From Nonomuraea angiospora (GTDB lineage: Bacteria > Actinomycetota > Actinomycetes > Streptosporangiales > Streptosporangiaceae), in the NCBI RefSeq assembly GCF_014873145.1, contig NZ_JADBEK010000001.1:1364001-1428000 (forward strand): a stretch of 64,000 bases of DNA, in the 5' to 3' direction. Below are positions 1 to 9,604 of the stretch, in pieces. The notes beneath the pieces were generated by a model. That model made no database searches and was not told where the DNA came from. It was given only the letters and a program-made list of their open reading frames with translations. The number at the start of each line of letters is the position of its first letter. The stretch's first letter is position 1. The position numbers and the translations under genes are program-made.

Positions 1-1746
1 GAGCGCGACGCCAGGCCGTCCGACCTGCCGTCGTTCCTCGGCGGGCAGCACCTGACCAGCTTCAACTGGCAGCTCGCGCTCGGCGGCGAGCGCCTGAGCG
101 CGGCCGAGATGGACCGGCTCGCCGAGGCCCACCGCCCGGTGGTGCGGCTGCGCGACCAGTGGGTCCTCATCGACCCCGACCTGGCCCGCAAGGCCCGCCA
201 GCGCGACCTCAAGCCCCTGACCGGCATCGAGGCGCTGGGCGCGGCCCTGACCGGCTCGGTCGAGGTCGAGGGCGAGCAGGTCGCCGTGGAGCCCACCGCC
301 TGGCTGAGCGAGCTGCGCGAACGCCTGGCCGAACCCGCCGACGCCGGCCCTCCGGAAGGGCTGGCGGCGACCCTGCGCGACTACCAGCTGGCCGGGCTGC
401 GCTGGCTGGCCCGGATGACCTCGCTCGGGCTGGGCGGCTGCCTGGCCGACGACATGGGCCTGGGCAAGACGATCACGCTGATCGCCCTGCACCTGCACCG
501 CGCCGGCGACGCCGCCGGGCCCACGCTCGTGGTCTGCCCGGCCTCGCTGCTGGGCAACTGGGAGCGGGAGATCACCAAGTTCGCGCCGGGCGTGCCGGTG
601 CGCCGCTTCCACGGGGCGCAGCGCACGCTGCCCGATGAGGGGTTCGTGCTGACCACGTACGGCACCATGCGCCTGGACGTGGCCCGCCTGGGCGCGCACC
701 CGTGGGGGCTGGTGGTGGCCGACGAGGCCCAGCACGTCAAGAACCCCGCCTCCGGGACCGCCAAGGCCCTGCGCGAGATCCCGGCCGCGGCGCGCGTCGC
801 GCTGACCGGCACCCCCGTGGAGAACAACCTGTCGGAGCTGTGGGCCATCCTCGACTGGACCACGCCGGGGCTGCTGGGCCCGCTGGGCAGGTTCAGGGCG
901 CGGTGGGCCAAACCGGTCGAGTCCGGCGACAACGAGACGGCCGAACGCCTGTCGCGGCTGGTGGGCCCGTTCCTGCTGCGGCGCCGTAAGAGCGATCCCG
1001 GCATCGCGCCGGAGCTGCCGCCCAAGACCGAGACCGACCGACCGGTCGCGCTCACCACCGAGCAGGCCGGCCTGTACGAGGCCGTCGTCCGCGAGAGCAT
1101 GGCCCAGATCGCCGAGGCCGGCGGCATGGCCAGGCGCGGCCTGATCGTCAAGCTGCTGACGGGCCTCAAGCAGATCTGCAACCACCCCGCCCACTACCTG
1201 CACGAGGCCGCGCCGCGCCTGGCCGGCCGCTCGGGCAAGCTGGAGCTGCTGGACGAGCTGGTCGACACCATCGTGGCCGAGGACGGCGCGGTGCTGGTCT
1301 TCACCCAGTACGTCGCCATGGCCCGCCTGCTGGAGCGGCACCTGACCGCCAGGGGCGTGGCCAGCCAGCTGCTGCACGGCGGCACCCCGGTCGCCCGCCG
1401 CGAGGAGATGGTCGAGCGCTTCCAGGACGGCCGCGCGCCGGTGTTCCTGCTGTCGCTCAAGGCCGCCGGCACCGGCCTGAACCTCACCCGCGCCGACCAC
1501 GTCATCCACTACGACCGCTGGTGGAACCCCGCCGTCGAGGACCAGGCCACCGACCGTGCCTACCGCATCGGCCAGACCCGGCCCGTCCAGGTGCACCGGC
1601 TGATCGCCGAGGGCACGATCGAGGACCGCATCGCCGAGATGCTCGGCGCCAAACGCGCGCTGGCCGAGGCCGTGCTGACCTCCGGCGAAGCCGCCCTGAC
1701 CGAGCTGACCGACGCCGAACTCGCCGCACTCGTGGAGCTCAGATGA
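1..1746 (+). CDS. SNF2-family DEAD-like helicase, C-terminal part (5' truncated by window)
   Basis: The frame is open from base 1 to the stop at 1744-1746, so only the last ~581 codons are seen and the true start lies upstream. The protein has the two RecA-like lobes of a Swi2/Snf2 ATPase. Walker A is DDMGLGKT, the motif II variant is VVADEAQH, and the C-terminal helicase lobe has LLHGGT and DRAYRIGQ. The region before Walker A fits the SNF2-associated domain of bacterial members, which are usually 900-1100 residues. These proteins are ATP-driven DNA translocases; bacterial substrates are poorly known. The stop overlaps the ATG of the next gene (ATGA), indicating translational coupling with the SWIM protein, a common actinobacterial pairing. 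Family call is sure; cellular role unknown. Confidence 0.93.
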   Translation, partial: ERDARPSDLPSFLGGQHLTSFNWQLALGGERLSAAEMDRLAEAHRPVVRLRDQWVLIDPDLARKARQRDLKPLTGIEALGAALTGSVEVEGEQVAVEPTAWLSELRERLAEPADAGPPEGLAATLRDYQLAGLRWLARMTSLGLGGCLADDMGLGKTITLIALHLHRAGDAAGPTLVVCPASLLGNWEREITKFAPGVPVRRFHGAQRTLPDEGFVLTTYGTMRLDVARLGAHPWGLVVADEAQHVKNPASGTAKALREIPAAARVALTGTPVENNLSELWAILDWTTPGLLGPLGRFRARWAKPVESGDNETAERLSRLVGPFLLRRRKSDPGIAPELPPKTETDRPVALTTEQAGLYEAVVRESMAQIAEAGGMARRGLIVKLLTGLKQICNHPAHYLHEAAPRLAGRSGKLELLDELVDTIVAEDGAVLVFTQYVAMARLLERHLTARGVASQLLHGGTPVARREEMVERFQDGRAPVFLLSLKAAGTGLNLTRADHVIHYDRWWNPAVEDQATDRAYRIGQTRPVQVHRLIAEGTIEDRIAEMLGAKRALAEAVLTSGEAALTELTDAELAALVELR

Positions 1747-2870
1747 CCGCCGCCCGCGGCTTCGCCGCCTTCCCCCCGCAACGCGCCGGAGCCCGTTTCG
1801 CCACCTCCTGGTGGGGGCGGGCCTGGGTCAAGGCCATGGAGGACACCTCGCTGGACCAGGGGCTGCTGCGCAAGGGCCGCGCCTACGCCAAGACCGGCCA
1901 GGTCGGCCCCATCACCGTCAGCCCCGGCCGCATCGCCGCCGTGACCGAGAGCGAGTACGACACCGTCGTACGCGTCGAGCAGCTCACCGAGGCCGCCTGG
2001 GAACGTTTCCTCGACCAGGTGGCCGCCAAGAGCGGCCACATCGCGGCCCTGCTCGACCGCGACATGCCGCACGACCTGGTGGCGGCCGCCGAGGACGCCG
2101 CCGTGCCGCTGCTGCCGGCCGTCGGGGACCTGGAGCCGGAGTGCTCCTGCCCGGACTGGGGGCATCCGTGCAAGCACGCGGCCGCCCTGTGCTACCAGGC
2201 GTCGTGGCTGCTGGACGCGGACCCGTTCGTGCTGCTGCTGATGCGCGGGCGCGGCGAGCGGGAGCTGCTGGAGGCGCTGCAGGGGCGCGCGGCCCCGCCC
2301 GCGCCGGACCCGGCGCCGGCCGCGGCCATGGGGGTGCCGGCGGCGGAGGCGTTCGCGGCGGGCGTGCCCGCGCTGCCCGAGCCCCCGCCGGTCGAGGTCG
2401 CCTTCGCCCCGCCCGTGCTGGACCCGGCGCCGGGCGTGGACGTGGCCGCCCTGACGGTGCTCATCGCCTCGGCCGCCTGGCGGGCGCGCGAGGCGCTGCT
2501 CCACGGGCGGCTGCCGGAGCTGTCCGAACACCAGGACCGCGTCCGCCTGGCCGCCGAGCACGACCTGGACCTCGGGCTGGAGGCGGCAGTGCGGGCCTGG
2601 CGGTACGGCGGCGCGCACGGCCTGGAGGTGCTGGAGCACGCCTGGACGCCGCCCCGCCAGGACCTGGCCAGGTCGCAGGCCCTGCTGGAGGCCGGTTGGG
2701 AGGGCGAGCAGCCGCCGCCGCTGGAGTCCTGGCGCAACCGCTGGACCCTCGGCCCCCTGCAACTGCGCTACGGCCGCGACGGCCGCTGGTACCCCTTCAC
2801 CCGGGTCGAGGGGGAGTGGTGGCCCTCCGGCCCGCCGGAGCGCGACCCGGCGGCGCTGGTCAGCGGGTGA
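1743..2870 (+). CDS. SWIM zinc-finger domain protein coupled to SNF2 helicase
   Basis: A 375-residue protein starting at the ATG that overlaps the helicase stop. A SWIM zinc finger is visible at residues 134-145 with the CxC-x6-CxH pattern (C134, C136, C143, H145). SWIM fingers bind nucleic acid or protein partners. The N-terminal ~120 residues carry the conserved WWG-x-AW block usual in SWIM proteins next to SNF2 helicases. The middle (about 190-250) is Pro/Ala-rich and probably disordered. It likely works with the upstream SNF2 ATPase, judging by the four-base overlap; the biochemical job is not known. The start is chosen for the overlap. Confidence 0.88.
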   Translation: MTAARGFAAFPPQRAGARFATSWWGRAWVKAMEDTSLDQGLLRKGRAYAKTGQVGPITVSPGRIAAVTESEYDTVVRVEQLTEAAWERFLDQVAAKSGHIAALLDRDMPHDLVAAAEDAAVPLLPAVGDLEPECSCPDWGHPCKHAAALCYQASWLLDADPFVLLLMRGRGERELLEALQGRAAPPAPDPAPAAAMGVPAAEAFAAGVPALPEPPPVEVAFAPPVLDPAPGVDVAALTVLIASAAWRAREALLHGRLPELSEHQDRVRLAAEHDLDLGLEAAVRAWRYGGAHGLEVLEHAWTPPRQDLARSQALLEAGWEGEQPPPLESWRNRWTLGPLQLRYGRDGRWYPFTRVEGEWWPSGPPERDPAALVSG

Positions 2871-2901
2871 GCCGTCGGGCGCGGCGGCGGCAGGCGACGG
2901 C
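2871..2901. terminator. Possible hairpin terminator between convergent genes
   Basis: GCCGTCG (2871-2877) pairs with CGACGGC (2895-2901) across a 17-base loop in the 35-base gap between the convergent SWIM and glycosidase genes. There is no strong U-tract, so termination is inferred mainly from position. Confidence 0.35.
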
Positions 2902-2905
2902 CCCT

Positions 2906-5900
2906 TTACCAGCCGGGGTCGCTGCGGCCTTCGAGGCGGCCGATCGCCTGGCGGCCGGCGTTGCCGCGCAGGCCCACGGCGTAGTGCCAGCCGTCCAGCG
3001 CGCCGGGCCTGGTGAAGTCGATGCGGCCCTGGGTGGTGCCCGTCATGATCTGGGACCAGCCCCAGCCACCCCCGCGGTCGACCCAGGTGCTGATCGAGTT
3101 GCCGTCGAGGACGAACGCCCAGCGGTCGCCGGGCTCCAGCACCCCCGTGGCGCCGGAGGCGGTGGTGAGCCTGCCGTCGATCCTGATGTCGATGCCGTGC
3201 TGGCCCTTGATCCCGGTCCACGCCATGACGTAGTTGCGCTCGTCCTTGACCAGGCCGTTGAACAGGGCGTCCTGCCCCTTCCCGGTGCCGGCCCACCGGT
3301 CATGGTCGACGATCACGACAGCCCGGGAGCTCTTCGGCCCGGAGCCGTGGGAGACCAGGCCGTAGTAGGCGCCCGCTCCCTGCGCCTGCAGCGTTCCCGT
3401 GCCGAAGGTCAGCTGCGGCGACGCCTCGGTCGCCGACGGCTTGCGGACCGTGTAGGCGGCGCTGGAATCGGTGTCGAAGGTGTCGTCCACGCCGACCTCG
3501 GGGTAGGCCTCGGGGGCGAAGGTCACCGTCGTTCTGCTGATCGCCTGGATCGCGTGCCCGTCCCAGCTCGCGGTGGCGGTGAAGTCCGCGGTCTGGCCGG
3601 TCAGCACGGTCGATTCCGCCCGTACGGTGAACGCGACGTGACGGGCCTCGCCGGGCTTCAGTGAGCTGATCACGTCCGGCTCGGCGGCGGTCGCGGTCCA
3701 GCCCTTAGGGGCCGACAGCCGTACGCGGACGTTCCGCGCCGTCTTGGCGGTGTCGTTGACGACCGAGACGATCGCCGTTCCGGCGCCGGTCGCGGTGGAG
3801 ATCGCGGCCGGCGCCTGGTACACCGAGAGCCGGGAGTCGACCGCCCGGAAGCGGGGACGCTCCTCGGGCACGGAGACCCGGCCGCTGACCAGCGTGGGCG
3901 GTGCGCCGTGGCGGCCCGAGCGGACGCCGAAGACGGACAGCCCGCCGCCGTCGGAGGCGAAGCGCAGCGTGACGGTGTCCTCGTCGCCGAGTTGGCGTGC
4001 GGTGATCGGGACGGCGATTCGGTAGCCGTAGCGGTTGCCGAAGTCGGCCACGAGGGAGCCCCGTGATCGACCGGCCAGCGCCGTCGGACCGTGGGGATCG
4101 TCGGGCAGCTCGATCGCCGGCAGCGCGGTGCCGTTGACCGACACGGTGAGGCGGGTGGGGTAGCGGCGCGCGGTGGTCACGTTGTTGGGGTCGTACCAGC
4201 CGCGGGGCTGGGCGGCCGCGAGCTCCGCGATCAGGGTGGCTCCGCGCGCCCGGCCCGTGCGGACCTCCTCGGGCAACTGGACCTCGTACTCGAAGTGGCC
4301 GCGGCCGTAACCGGTGACCCAGTCGGACCCGCCGGTGGTCCTGGCCTGGGCTCCGCCGGTCCATTCCTGCGCGGTCACCGCGCCGGGGGAGAAACCGCCG
4401 TCGGGGGCGGGGGTGTCGAAGCTCAGGTAGTTCTCGGCGACGGTCCGGCCGCCGGTGTCGAGCCAGATCCACACGTAACCGTTGCGCAGCTTGGCCGGCG
4501 CGGTGACCGACACGGTGCCGGCGTCGGTCACGGTGTAGCGTTCCGGGGCGAACGGCCGCGAACCGCCGCCGCCCGCGTCGGCGACCCACCGGCCTTCGTC
4601 GTCGTAGCCGCCGATCCTCCACCGGAGCGTGGCCCGGGACAGGTCGGTGTCACCGAAGTGGCTGACCTTGACCGGCACCTCGATCGCGCCGCCGCGTTCG
4701 ACGGTCCGCGCCGCCGTACCCATCAGCGAGATCGCGTCGTCCCCCTGGAACAGGTCTATGCCGCGCGGCCTGCCGTGATGGTCCATGAACTCCGGCAGGT
4801 TCGGCTGCCGGTCGAACGTGACCGGGCTCTGCACCTCCTGCTCGGTCTCGGCGAGCTGGACGCCGACGTACCCGTTGAGCTTGGGATAGGCACGGAACAG
4901 GCCGAACGTGTGCGGCACCTGCCCGGACCTGATGGCGAACTCGGAGTTCAGCCACGGCTGCCCGCTCTGGGCGCCGTCGTTGAAGTTCCAGGTGGAACCC
5001 GGCTTGACCTGGGCGTCGAACCCGTCCAGCAGTTTCTTCCACTCGTCGTAGCCGGCCAGGTAGTAGTGGAAGTCGTTGAGGTCGGTGTCGAGGTGGCCGT
5101 TCTGGCAGCAGGCGGAGTTGTCCACGATCAGCCGCGACGGGTCGGCGTCGCGGGCGACCCCGACCATCCTGCGGACGTACGGGAACGCCTCCGCCGGGAT
5201 CGGCTGCTGCCACGGCTCCTTGCCGAGCCCCCACGCCTCGTTGAAGATCGTCCAGATCACGATCGACGGATGGTTGTGGTCCCGCTTGAGCGTGGCGCGC
5301 AGCAGCCCCTCGAACAGCCGCTCCGCCTCCGCGCCCAGGGAGTGCCAGCCCGCGTTGGGCATGTCGTACCAGATCATCAAGCCGAGCCGGTCCGCCCAGT
5401 GGTAGTAGGCGGGCTCGTTGACCTTGAGGTGGTTCCTGATCACGTTGAAGCCGAGCTTCTTGGCGTTCTTCAGGTCGAGCAGGATCGAGCCGCGGCCCGG
5501 CTCGTTCTCGGTCCCGGTGCGCAGGTCGGGCCCGGCGGTGACCCCGGTGTAGGTGTACAGGCCCCACGGGTTGTAGCCCTGGTCGAGCACGCCCCTCAGG
5601 TAGACCGGCCGGTTGTTGAGGTACACGTACTGGTACTCGTTCTGGTGGCCGGGCGCCCATTTCCGCTCGATCGTCCGCAGACCGAACGTCGTCCGGACGC
5701 CGTCGTCATGGCCGAGACGGAAGTCGGCGGTGTACAGGGCCGGATCGTCCGGCTCCCACAGGCGCGGCCGCGCGATCGGGATCCGCGCCGTCCCGCGCCC
5801 GTCCTCGAGCGGTACGTCCGCGCTGCCGACCACCTTGCCATCGGGGCTCCTGACCTGCACGGTGGCGCGCTGCCCGCCGTCGGCCGCGACGTCGATCCGC

Positions 5901-6925
5901 GCGGCCGCCACGGATGGCGTGCGCGCGTCCCCTTCGAAGGTCAGCTCGGGTGTCACCCGCGTGTCGGTGAGCCGCGCGCCCGCGTAGGGCTCGATCCACA
6001 CCGGCTGCCAGATCCCGCCGACGTCGCTGAACCAGCCGGTGTCCGCCCCGTTGGGCTCGCCCGTCTGCTTGCCCATCGGGTACGGCGACTCGGGCGTCGT
6101 CGGCGGCGCGACCACCCGGATCGTCACCGTGTGCGTCGAACCGGGAGCCAGCGCGCCCAGCCCGGCGCTGATCTCGGTGAACCCGTCCCCGGTGTACGGC
6201 AGCACCGGCTCACCATCGAGCCAGACCGCCGCGCCCCAGTCGGCGGCCCCGACGCGCAGCCGTACCTGCTGCTCGGGGAAGTCCCTGGGCACGGTGAACG
6301 ACCGCTGGTACCAGACCGTCCCCCGGTAACCGGCGAAGGCGCTGCGGAAGATCTCCTTGGTCGCCAGCTCCTCCTCACCCCACGCGGCCAGCGACTGGTA
6401 CGCGAACGGCACCCGGATCGCCTTGCCGAACACGTGCCCAGGGGCGTACCAGCGTTCGCGCTCCCCGGCGTTCCCGGGATCGAAGTCGAACGACCAGGTC
6501 CCGTTCAGCGACAGCCACGTGTCGCCGGTGAACGGGCGCCGGTCGGCGTCCGGGCGCGGGTACTCCTGCCGCGCCGGGTCGGTGTCCCTGGCCAGTTCGA
6601 GGGTGACCGAACCGGCCGCGGTCGTGGACGCGAACGCGTACCCCTCCTTGCCGGCCACCACGAGCGCGCTGCTCTCCGGCACGCCGGACAGCACGAACGT
6701 GCCGTTCTCGGCGGTCGTGGCGAACACGTCGCTCCGCGAGGCGTGCACACTGGCCCCCTCGATCGGCGCGCCGCTGCGGGCGTCCACCACCCGGCCGCTG
6801 ACCTCGATCGTGCGCCCCTCCGCGGGGGTCGCGGGCGGCGGCGGCACCGCGAGGGCGGGCGCCGTCGCCGCCAGCAGCGTCCCCGCGGTGAGCACCGCGA
6901 CGGCGAAGGTGCGTCGTAACGTCAT
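2906..6925 (-). CDS. Secreted multidomain glycoside hydrolase family 2 protein
   Basis: 1339 residues. The N-terminus (RRTFAVAVLTAGTLLAATAPALA) is a clear Sec signal peptide. Next come a carboxypeptidase-regulatory-like beta domain (about 40-110), a GH2 sugar-binding jelly roll, an Ig-like domain and the GH2 TIM barrel. The acid/base Glu is in IWTIFNEAWG and the likely nucleophile in NSEFAI. Further C-terminal are a second galactose-binding-like region, a NEW3-type beta domain (about 1020-1110) and a final concanavalin-like module. GH2 enzymes remove terminal beta-galactosyl, mannosyl, glucuronyl or related sugars; the substrate cannot be told from sequence. The start overlaps the stop of the second GH2 gene (ATGA), so both are in one operon with the ABC permeases. 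The extracellular location suggests it trims a polymer before import. Confidence 0.9.
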   Translation of the reverse strand: MTLRRTFAVAVLTAGTLLAATAPALAVPPPPATPAEGRTIEVSGRVVDARSGAPIEGASVHASRSDVFATTAENGTFVLSGVPESSALVVAGKEGYAFASTTAAGSVTLELARDTDPARQEYPRPDADRRPFTGDTWLSLNGTWSFDFDPGNAGERERWYAPGHVFGKAIRVPFAYQSLAAWGEEELATKEIFRSAFAGYRGTVWYQRSFTVPRDFPEQQVRLRVGAADWGAAVWLDGEPVLPYTGDGFTEISAGLGALAPGSTHTVTIRVVAPPTTPESPYPMGKQTGEPNGADTGWFSDVGGIWQPVWIEPYAGARLTDTRVTPELTFEGDARTPSVAAARIDVAADGGQRATVQVRSPDGKVVGSADVPLEDGRGTARIPIARPRLWEPDDPALYTADFRLGHDDGVRTTFGLRTIERKWAPGHQNEYQYVYLNNRPVYLRGVLDQGYNPWGLYTYTGVTAGPDLRTGTENEPGRGSILLDLKNAKKLGFNVIRNHLKVNEPAYYHWADRLGLMIWYDMPNAGWHSLGAEAERLFEGLLRATLKRDHNHPSIVIWTIFNEAWGLGKEPWQQPIPAEAFPYVRRMVGVARDADPSRLIVDNSACCQNGHLDTDLNDFHYYLAGYDEWKKLLDGFDAQVKPGSTWNFNDGAQSGQPWLNSEFAIRSGQVPHTFGLFRAYPKLNGYVGVQLAETEQEVQSPVTFDRQPNLPEFMDHHGRPRGIDLFQGDDAISLMGTAARTVERGGAIEVPVKVSHFGDTDLSRATLRWRIGGYDDEGRWVADAGGGGSRPFAPERYTVTDAGTVSVTAPAKLRNGYVWIWLDTGGRTVAENYLSFDTPAPDGGFSPGAVTAQEWTGGAQARTTGGSDWVTGYGRGHFEYEVQLPEEVRTGRARGATLIAELAAAQPRGWYDPNNVTTARRYPTRLTVSVNGTALPAIELPDDPHGPTALAGRSRGSLVADFGNRYGYRIAVPITARQLGDEDTVTLRFASDGGGLSVFGVRSGRHGAPPTLVSGRVSVPEERPRFRAVDSRLSVYQAPAAISTATGAGTAIVSVVNDTAKTARNVRVRLSAPKGWTATAAEPDVISSLKPGEARHVAFTVRAESTVLTGQTADFTATASWDGHAIQAISRTTVTFAPEAYPEVGVDDTFDTDSSAAYTVRKPSATEASPQLTFGTGTLQAQGAGAYYGLVSHGSGPKSSRAVVIVDHDRWAGTGKGQDALFNGLVKDERNYVMAWTGIKGQHGIDIRIDGRLTTASGATGVLEPGDRWAFVLDGNSISTWVDRGGGWGWSQIMTGTTQGRIDFTRPGALDGWHYAVGLRGNAGRQAIGRLEGRSDPGW

Positions 6926-8742
6926 CGCCCGTTCTCCGATCCGGCCCGCTCGATCGCCGCCGGGCGCAGTTGCGCCGCGCGGATCCGCGCGACGTCCAGC
7001 TTGCTCGACCGGTCGAAACGGTAGATCCCGTTCTGCTCCTGATAGACGTCGGTGAGCTGCGTGTAGCAGTAGCCGAACATGCGGGGATCGTCGAGCAGCA
7101 CGCCGACCAGCCCGGCGAAGCGCCGCTGGAGCTCCTCCTCACTGGCGGGCCGCTCGCCGTAACCCCAGGACTGCTCCTCGGGAGGCGCGTCCGGGTTCCA
7201 CCAGATGCCGCCGAACTCGCTGCAGAAGTACGGCTGCCCCTGGTACGGCACCGACCACGCGGTCCCGTCGGGGCCGGCGTTGACGTACGGCGTCCCGTCG
7301 GCCAGGCCCGACATCAGCTTGCCGAACACCTCGGGATCCTGCTCGTAGCAGTGCGAGTCGTACACGTCGGCGCCCGGCACCCGGTGGGCGTACCCGGACG
7401 CGTCGATCAGCGGCCGGGTCGGGTCGGCCGCCTTCGTGGCCAGGTACATGCCCCACGTGACGTCGTCGAGCACGGTGATCCGGTCGTGCAGCTTCTGGAA
7501 GGTCTCGTTGAGCGGGCACCAGCCGACGATGGACGGGTGGGAGTAGTCGCGTTCGACCGCCTCCAGCCACTGCGTCACGAAGGAGGCGGTCGGCCGCTGG
7601 TTGTCCCACGACGGGCCGCCGCCGGTGTTGGCGCCCCAGTCCCCGAACTCGCCCCACACCAGGAATCCCATCCGGTCCGCGTGGTACAGGTACCGCTCCT
7701 CGAACACCTTCTGGTGCAGCCGGGCGCCGTTGAAACCGGCGGCCACGGCCAGCTCGATGTCGTGGCGCAGGGCCTCGTCCGAGGGCGCGGTCATCAGGCC
7801 GCCGGGGTAGTAGCCCTGGTCGAGCACGAGCCGCTGGAAGCGCACCTCGCCGTTGAGCAGCACGGCATGGCCGTCGATGGAGACCGAGCGCAGCCCGGCG
7901 TAGCTGGCGGCGGTGTCGATCACGGTGCCGTCGACGTCGAGCAGGTCGATGCGGACGTCGTACAGGTGGGGGTCCTCGGGGGACCAGAGCCGGACGCGGT
8001 CCTGCGGCAGCGGCAGCCACACCTCGGGGGCGAGGTCGAGGTCGGCGCGCGCCCGCGCCCGCGCGACCTCGCCGTCCTGGTCCGACACGGTCACCTGCAC
8101 CTGGTGCCCGGCGCGGGCGGCCGAGACCGGCACGGTGATCCGGAACGCGGACGCGGCGACGTTGGGCGTGATCCGCGGCCGGCCGAGGTGCTGGGAGGGC
8201 ACGGGCTCGCACCACACCGTCTGCCAGATGCCGGTGGTGCGCCCGTAGCGCGCGCCGTGCCCCTCGTACGTGGTCGCCTGCTTGCCCCGCGCCTGCGGAC
8301 CACTCCGCGGGTCGCGGGCCCGCACGACCACCGTGTACGTGTGCCCCGGATCGGCCGAACCGGCCAGGTCGCAACTGAACGGCGTGAACCCGCCCCGGTG
8401 CCGCCCGGCCTCCACGCCGTCCACCCACACGGTGGCGTCGTGGTCCACCGCCTGGAAGTGCAGCAGCACCCGCCGCCCGGCCCAGCCCCGCGGCACCCGC
8501 ACGGTACGGCGGTACCAGACGGCCTCGTGGAAGTCCGGGTCGCCGATGCCGGACAGCGGCGCCTCCGGGCAGAACGGCACGACGATCTCGCCGCTCAGCT
8601 CCCGGTCGAGCAGCCCGCGCTCCAGCCCGGAGTCGCCGGCGTCCCGCTCGAACTGCCACGTCCCGTTCAGGCACTGCCATTCGTCGCGGACGAACTGCGG
8701 CCGCGGATACTCGGGACGGGGGATCATGGAGTTGTCAGGCAC
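6922..8742 (-). CDS. Cytoplasmic glycoside hydrolase family 2 enzyme
   Basis: About 606 residues with no signal peptide. It has the normal GH2 order: sugar-binding domain, Ig-like domain, TIM barrel. The acid/base Glu is in WCPLNETF and the nucleophile Glu in FCSEFGG. The GTG at 8742 is preferred because GAAAG lies upstream; GTG 8751 and ATG 8727 are alternatives in the same frame. It lies 19 bases after the permease gene and its stop overlaps the start of the secreted GH2 gene. It probably hydrolyses the imported oligosaccharide inside the cell. The exact glycosidase type (galactosidase, glucuronidase, mannosidase) is undetermined. Confidence 0.88.
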   Translation of the reverse strand: MPDNSMIPRPEYPRPQFVRDEWQCLNGTWQFERDAGDSGLERGLLDRELSGEIVVPFCPEAPLSGIGDPDFHEAVWYRRTVRVPRGWAGRRVLLHFQAVDHDATVWVDGVEAGRHRGGFTPFSCDLAGSADPGHTYTVVVRARDPRSGPQARGKQATTYEGHGARYGRTTGIWQTVWCEPVPSQHLGRPRITPNVAASAFRITVPVSAARAGHQVQVTVSDQDGEVARARARADLDLAPEVWLPLPQDRVRLWSPEDPHLYDVRIDLLDVDGTVIDTAASYAGLRSVSIDGHAVLLNGEVRFQRLVLDQGYYPGGLMTAPSDEALRHDIELAVAAGFNGARLHQKVFEERYLYHADRMGFLVWGEFGDWGANTGGGPSWDNQRPTASFVTQWLEAVERDYSHPSIVGWCPLNETFQKLHDRITVLDDVTWGMYLATKAADPTRPLIDASGYAHRVPGADVYDSHCYEQDPEVFGKLMSGLADGTPYVNAGPDGTAWSVPYQGQPYFCSEFGGIWWNPDAPPEEQSWGYGERPASEEELQRRFAGLVGVLLDDPRMFGYCYTQLTDVYQEQNGIYRFDRSSKLDVARIRAAQLRPAAIERAGSENGR

Positions 8743-8761
8743 GATGCTCACTTTCGATGGG

Positions 8762-9604
8762 TCAGGATTTGACTGCACCGGCGATGCCCTCGATGAAGTA
8801 CCGCTGCAGCACGACGAACAGCACGACGACCGGCAGCAGCGAGATCGTCGCCGCGGCGGCCATGCCCGACCAGTCGGTGGCGTTCTCACCGACGAACGCC
8901 AGCATGCCGACGCTGACAGTGCGCAGGTCGGGCCGCGAGAACGTGAAGACCAGCGGCAGGAAGAACGCGTTCCAGGTGGACAGGAAGGTCAGCACGGTGA
9001 CCGTGGCGGTCACCGGCTTGGCCAGTGGGAGCATGACGCGGAAGAAGATGGTGGCGAAGCCGGCGCCGTCGATGAGCGCGGCCTCGGTCAGCTCCTTGGG
9101 GATGCCGCGGAAGTAGCCGAAATAGAGCAGGATGGCCGCCACGTTCGCGGCGCCCGACATCGCCAGGATGATGCCGGTCAGCGAGTTGAGCAGGCCGAGC
9201 TTCTGGGACAGGTCGACCAGCGGGATGATGGTGTAGCCGGCCGGGACGAACAGCGTGGCCACCAGGACGCCCATGATGAGCTTGCGGCCGCGGAACTCGT
9301 GGCGCGCGAGGACGTACCCGGTCATGGCGCACCTGACCACCACGACCACCACCGTGCACACGGTGATGATCACGGTGTTGAGCAGGTATTTGCCGAACTC
9401 CGCCTCGACCCACGCGCGCTCGTAGTTGGCCCACTCCGGTGCGTCGGGCAGCAGGTCGAGCCCCTTGGTGAACACCTCGGCCGACGTCTTGAACGACGCC
9501 GAGACCATCCACAGGAACGGGTAGATCCAGATCAGGCAGCCGATGGCGAGTGCGGCGGCGGCCAGCCACCAGGGCAGCCGGCGCAGGACCGTGGCCGCGT
9601 TCAC
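8762..9604 (-). CDS. Carbohydrate ABC transporter permease (MalG type)
   Basis: 280 residues with six predicted membrane helices and the cytoplasmic EAA loop typical of MalFG-type permeases (KELTEAALIDGAGF), which docks the ATPase. The GTG start overlaps the stop of the upstream permease (GTGA). Together the two permeases form the channel for the solute-binding protein at 11676-13136. No dedicated ATPase gene is present here; actinomycetes commonly use a shared MsiK-type ATPase encoded elsewhere. Confidence 0.92.
   Translation of the reverse strand: MNAATVLRRLPWWLAAAALAIGCLIWIYPFLWMVSASFKTSAEVFTKGLDLLPDAPEWANYERAWVEAEFGKYLLNTVIITVCTVVVVVVRCAMTGYVLARHEFRGRKLIMGVLVATLFVPAGYTIIPLVDLSQKLGLLNSLTGIILAMSGAANVAAILLYFGYFRGIPKELTEAALIDGAGFATIFFRVMLPLAKPVTATVTVLTFLSTWNAFFLPLVFTFSRPDLRTVSVGMLAFVGENATDWSGMAAAATISLLPVVVLFVVLQRYFIEGIAGAVKS

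Noticed and set aside
4091..6919. Very long open frame (942 codons) on the plus strand
   Set aside because: It is the antisense shadow of the GH2 gene: Arg/Pro/Gly/Val-rich low-complexity translation with no motifs, produced by GC-biased codons.
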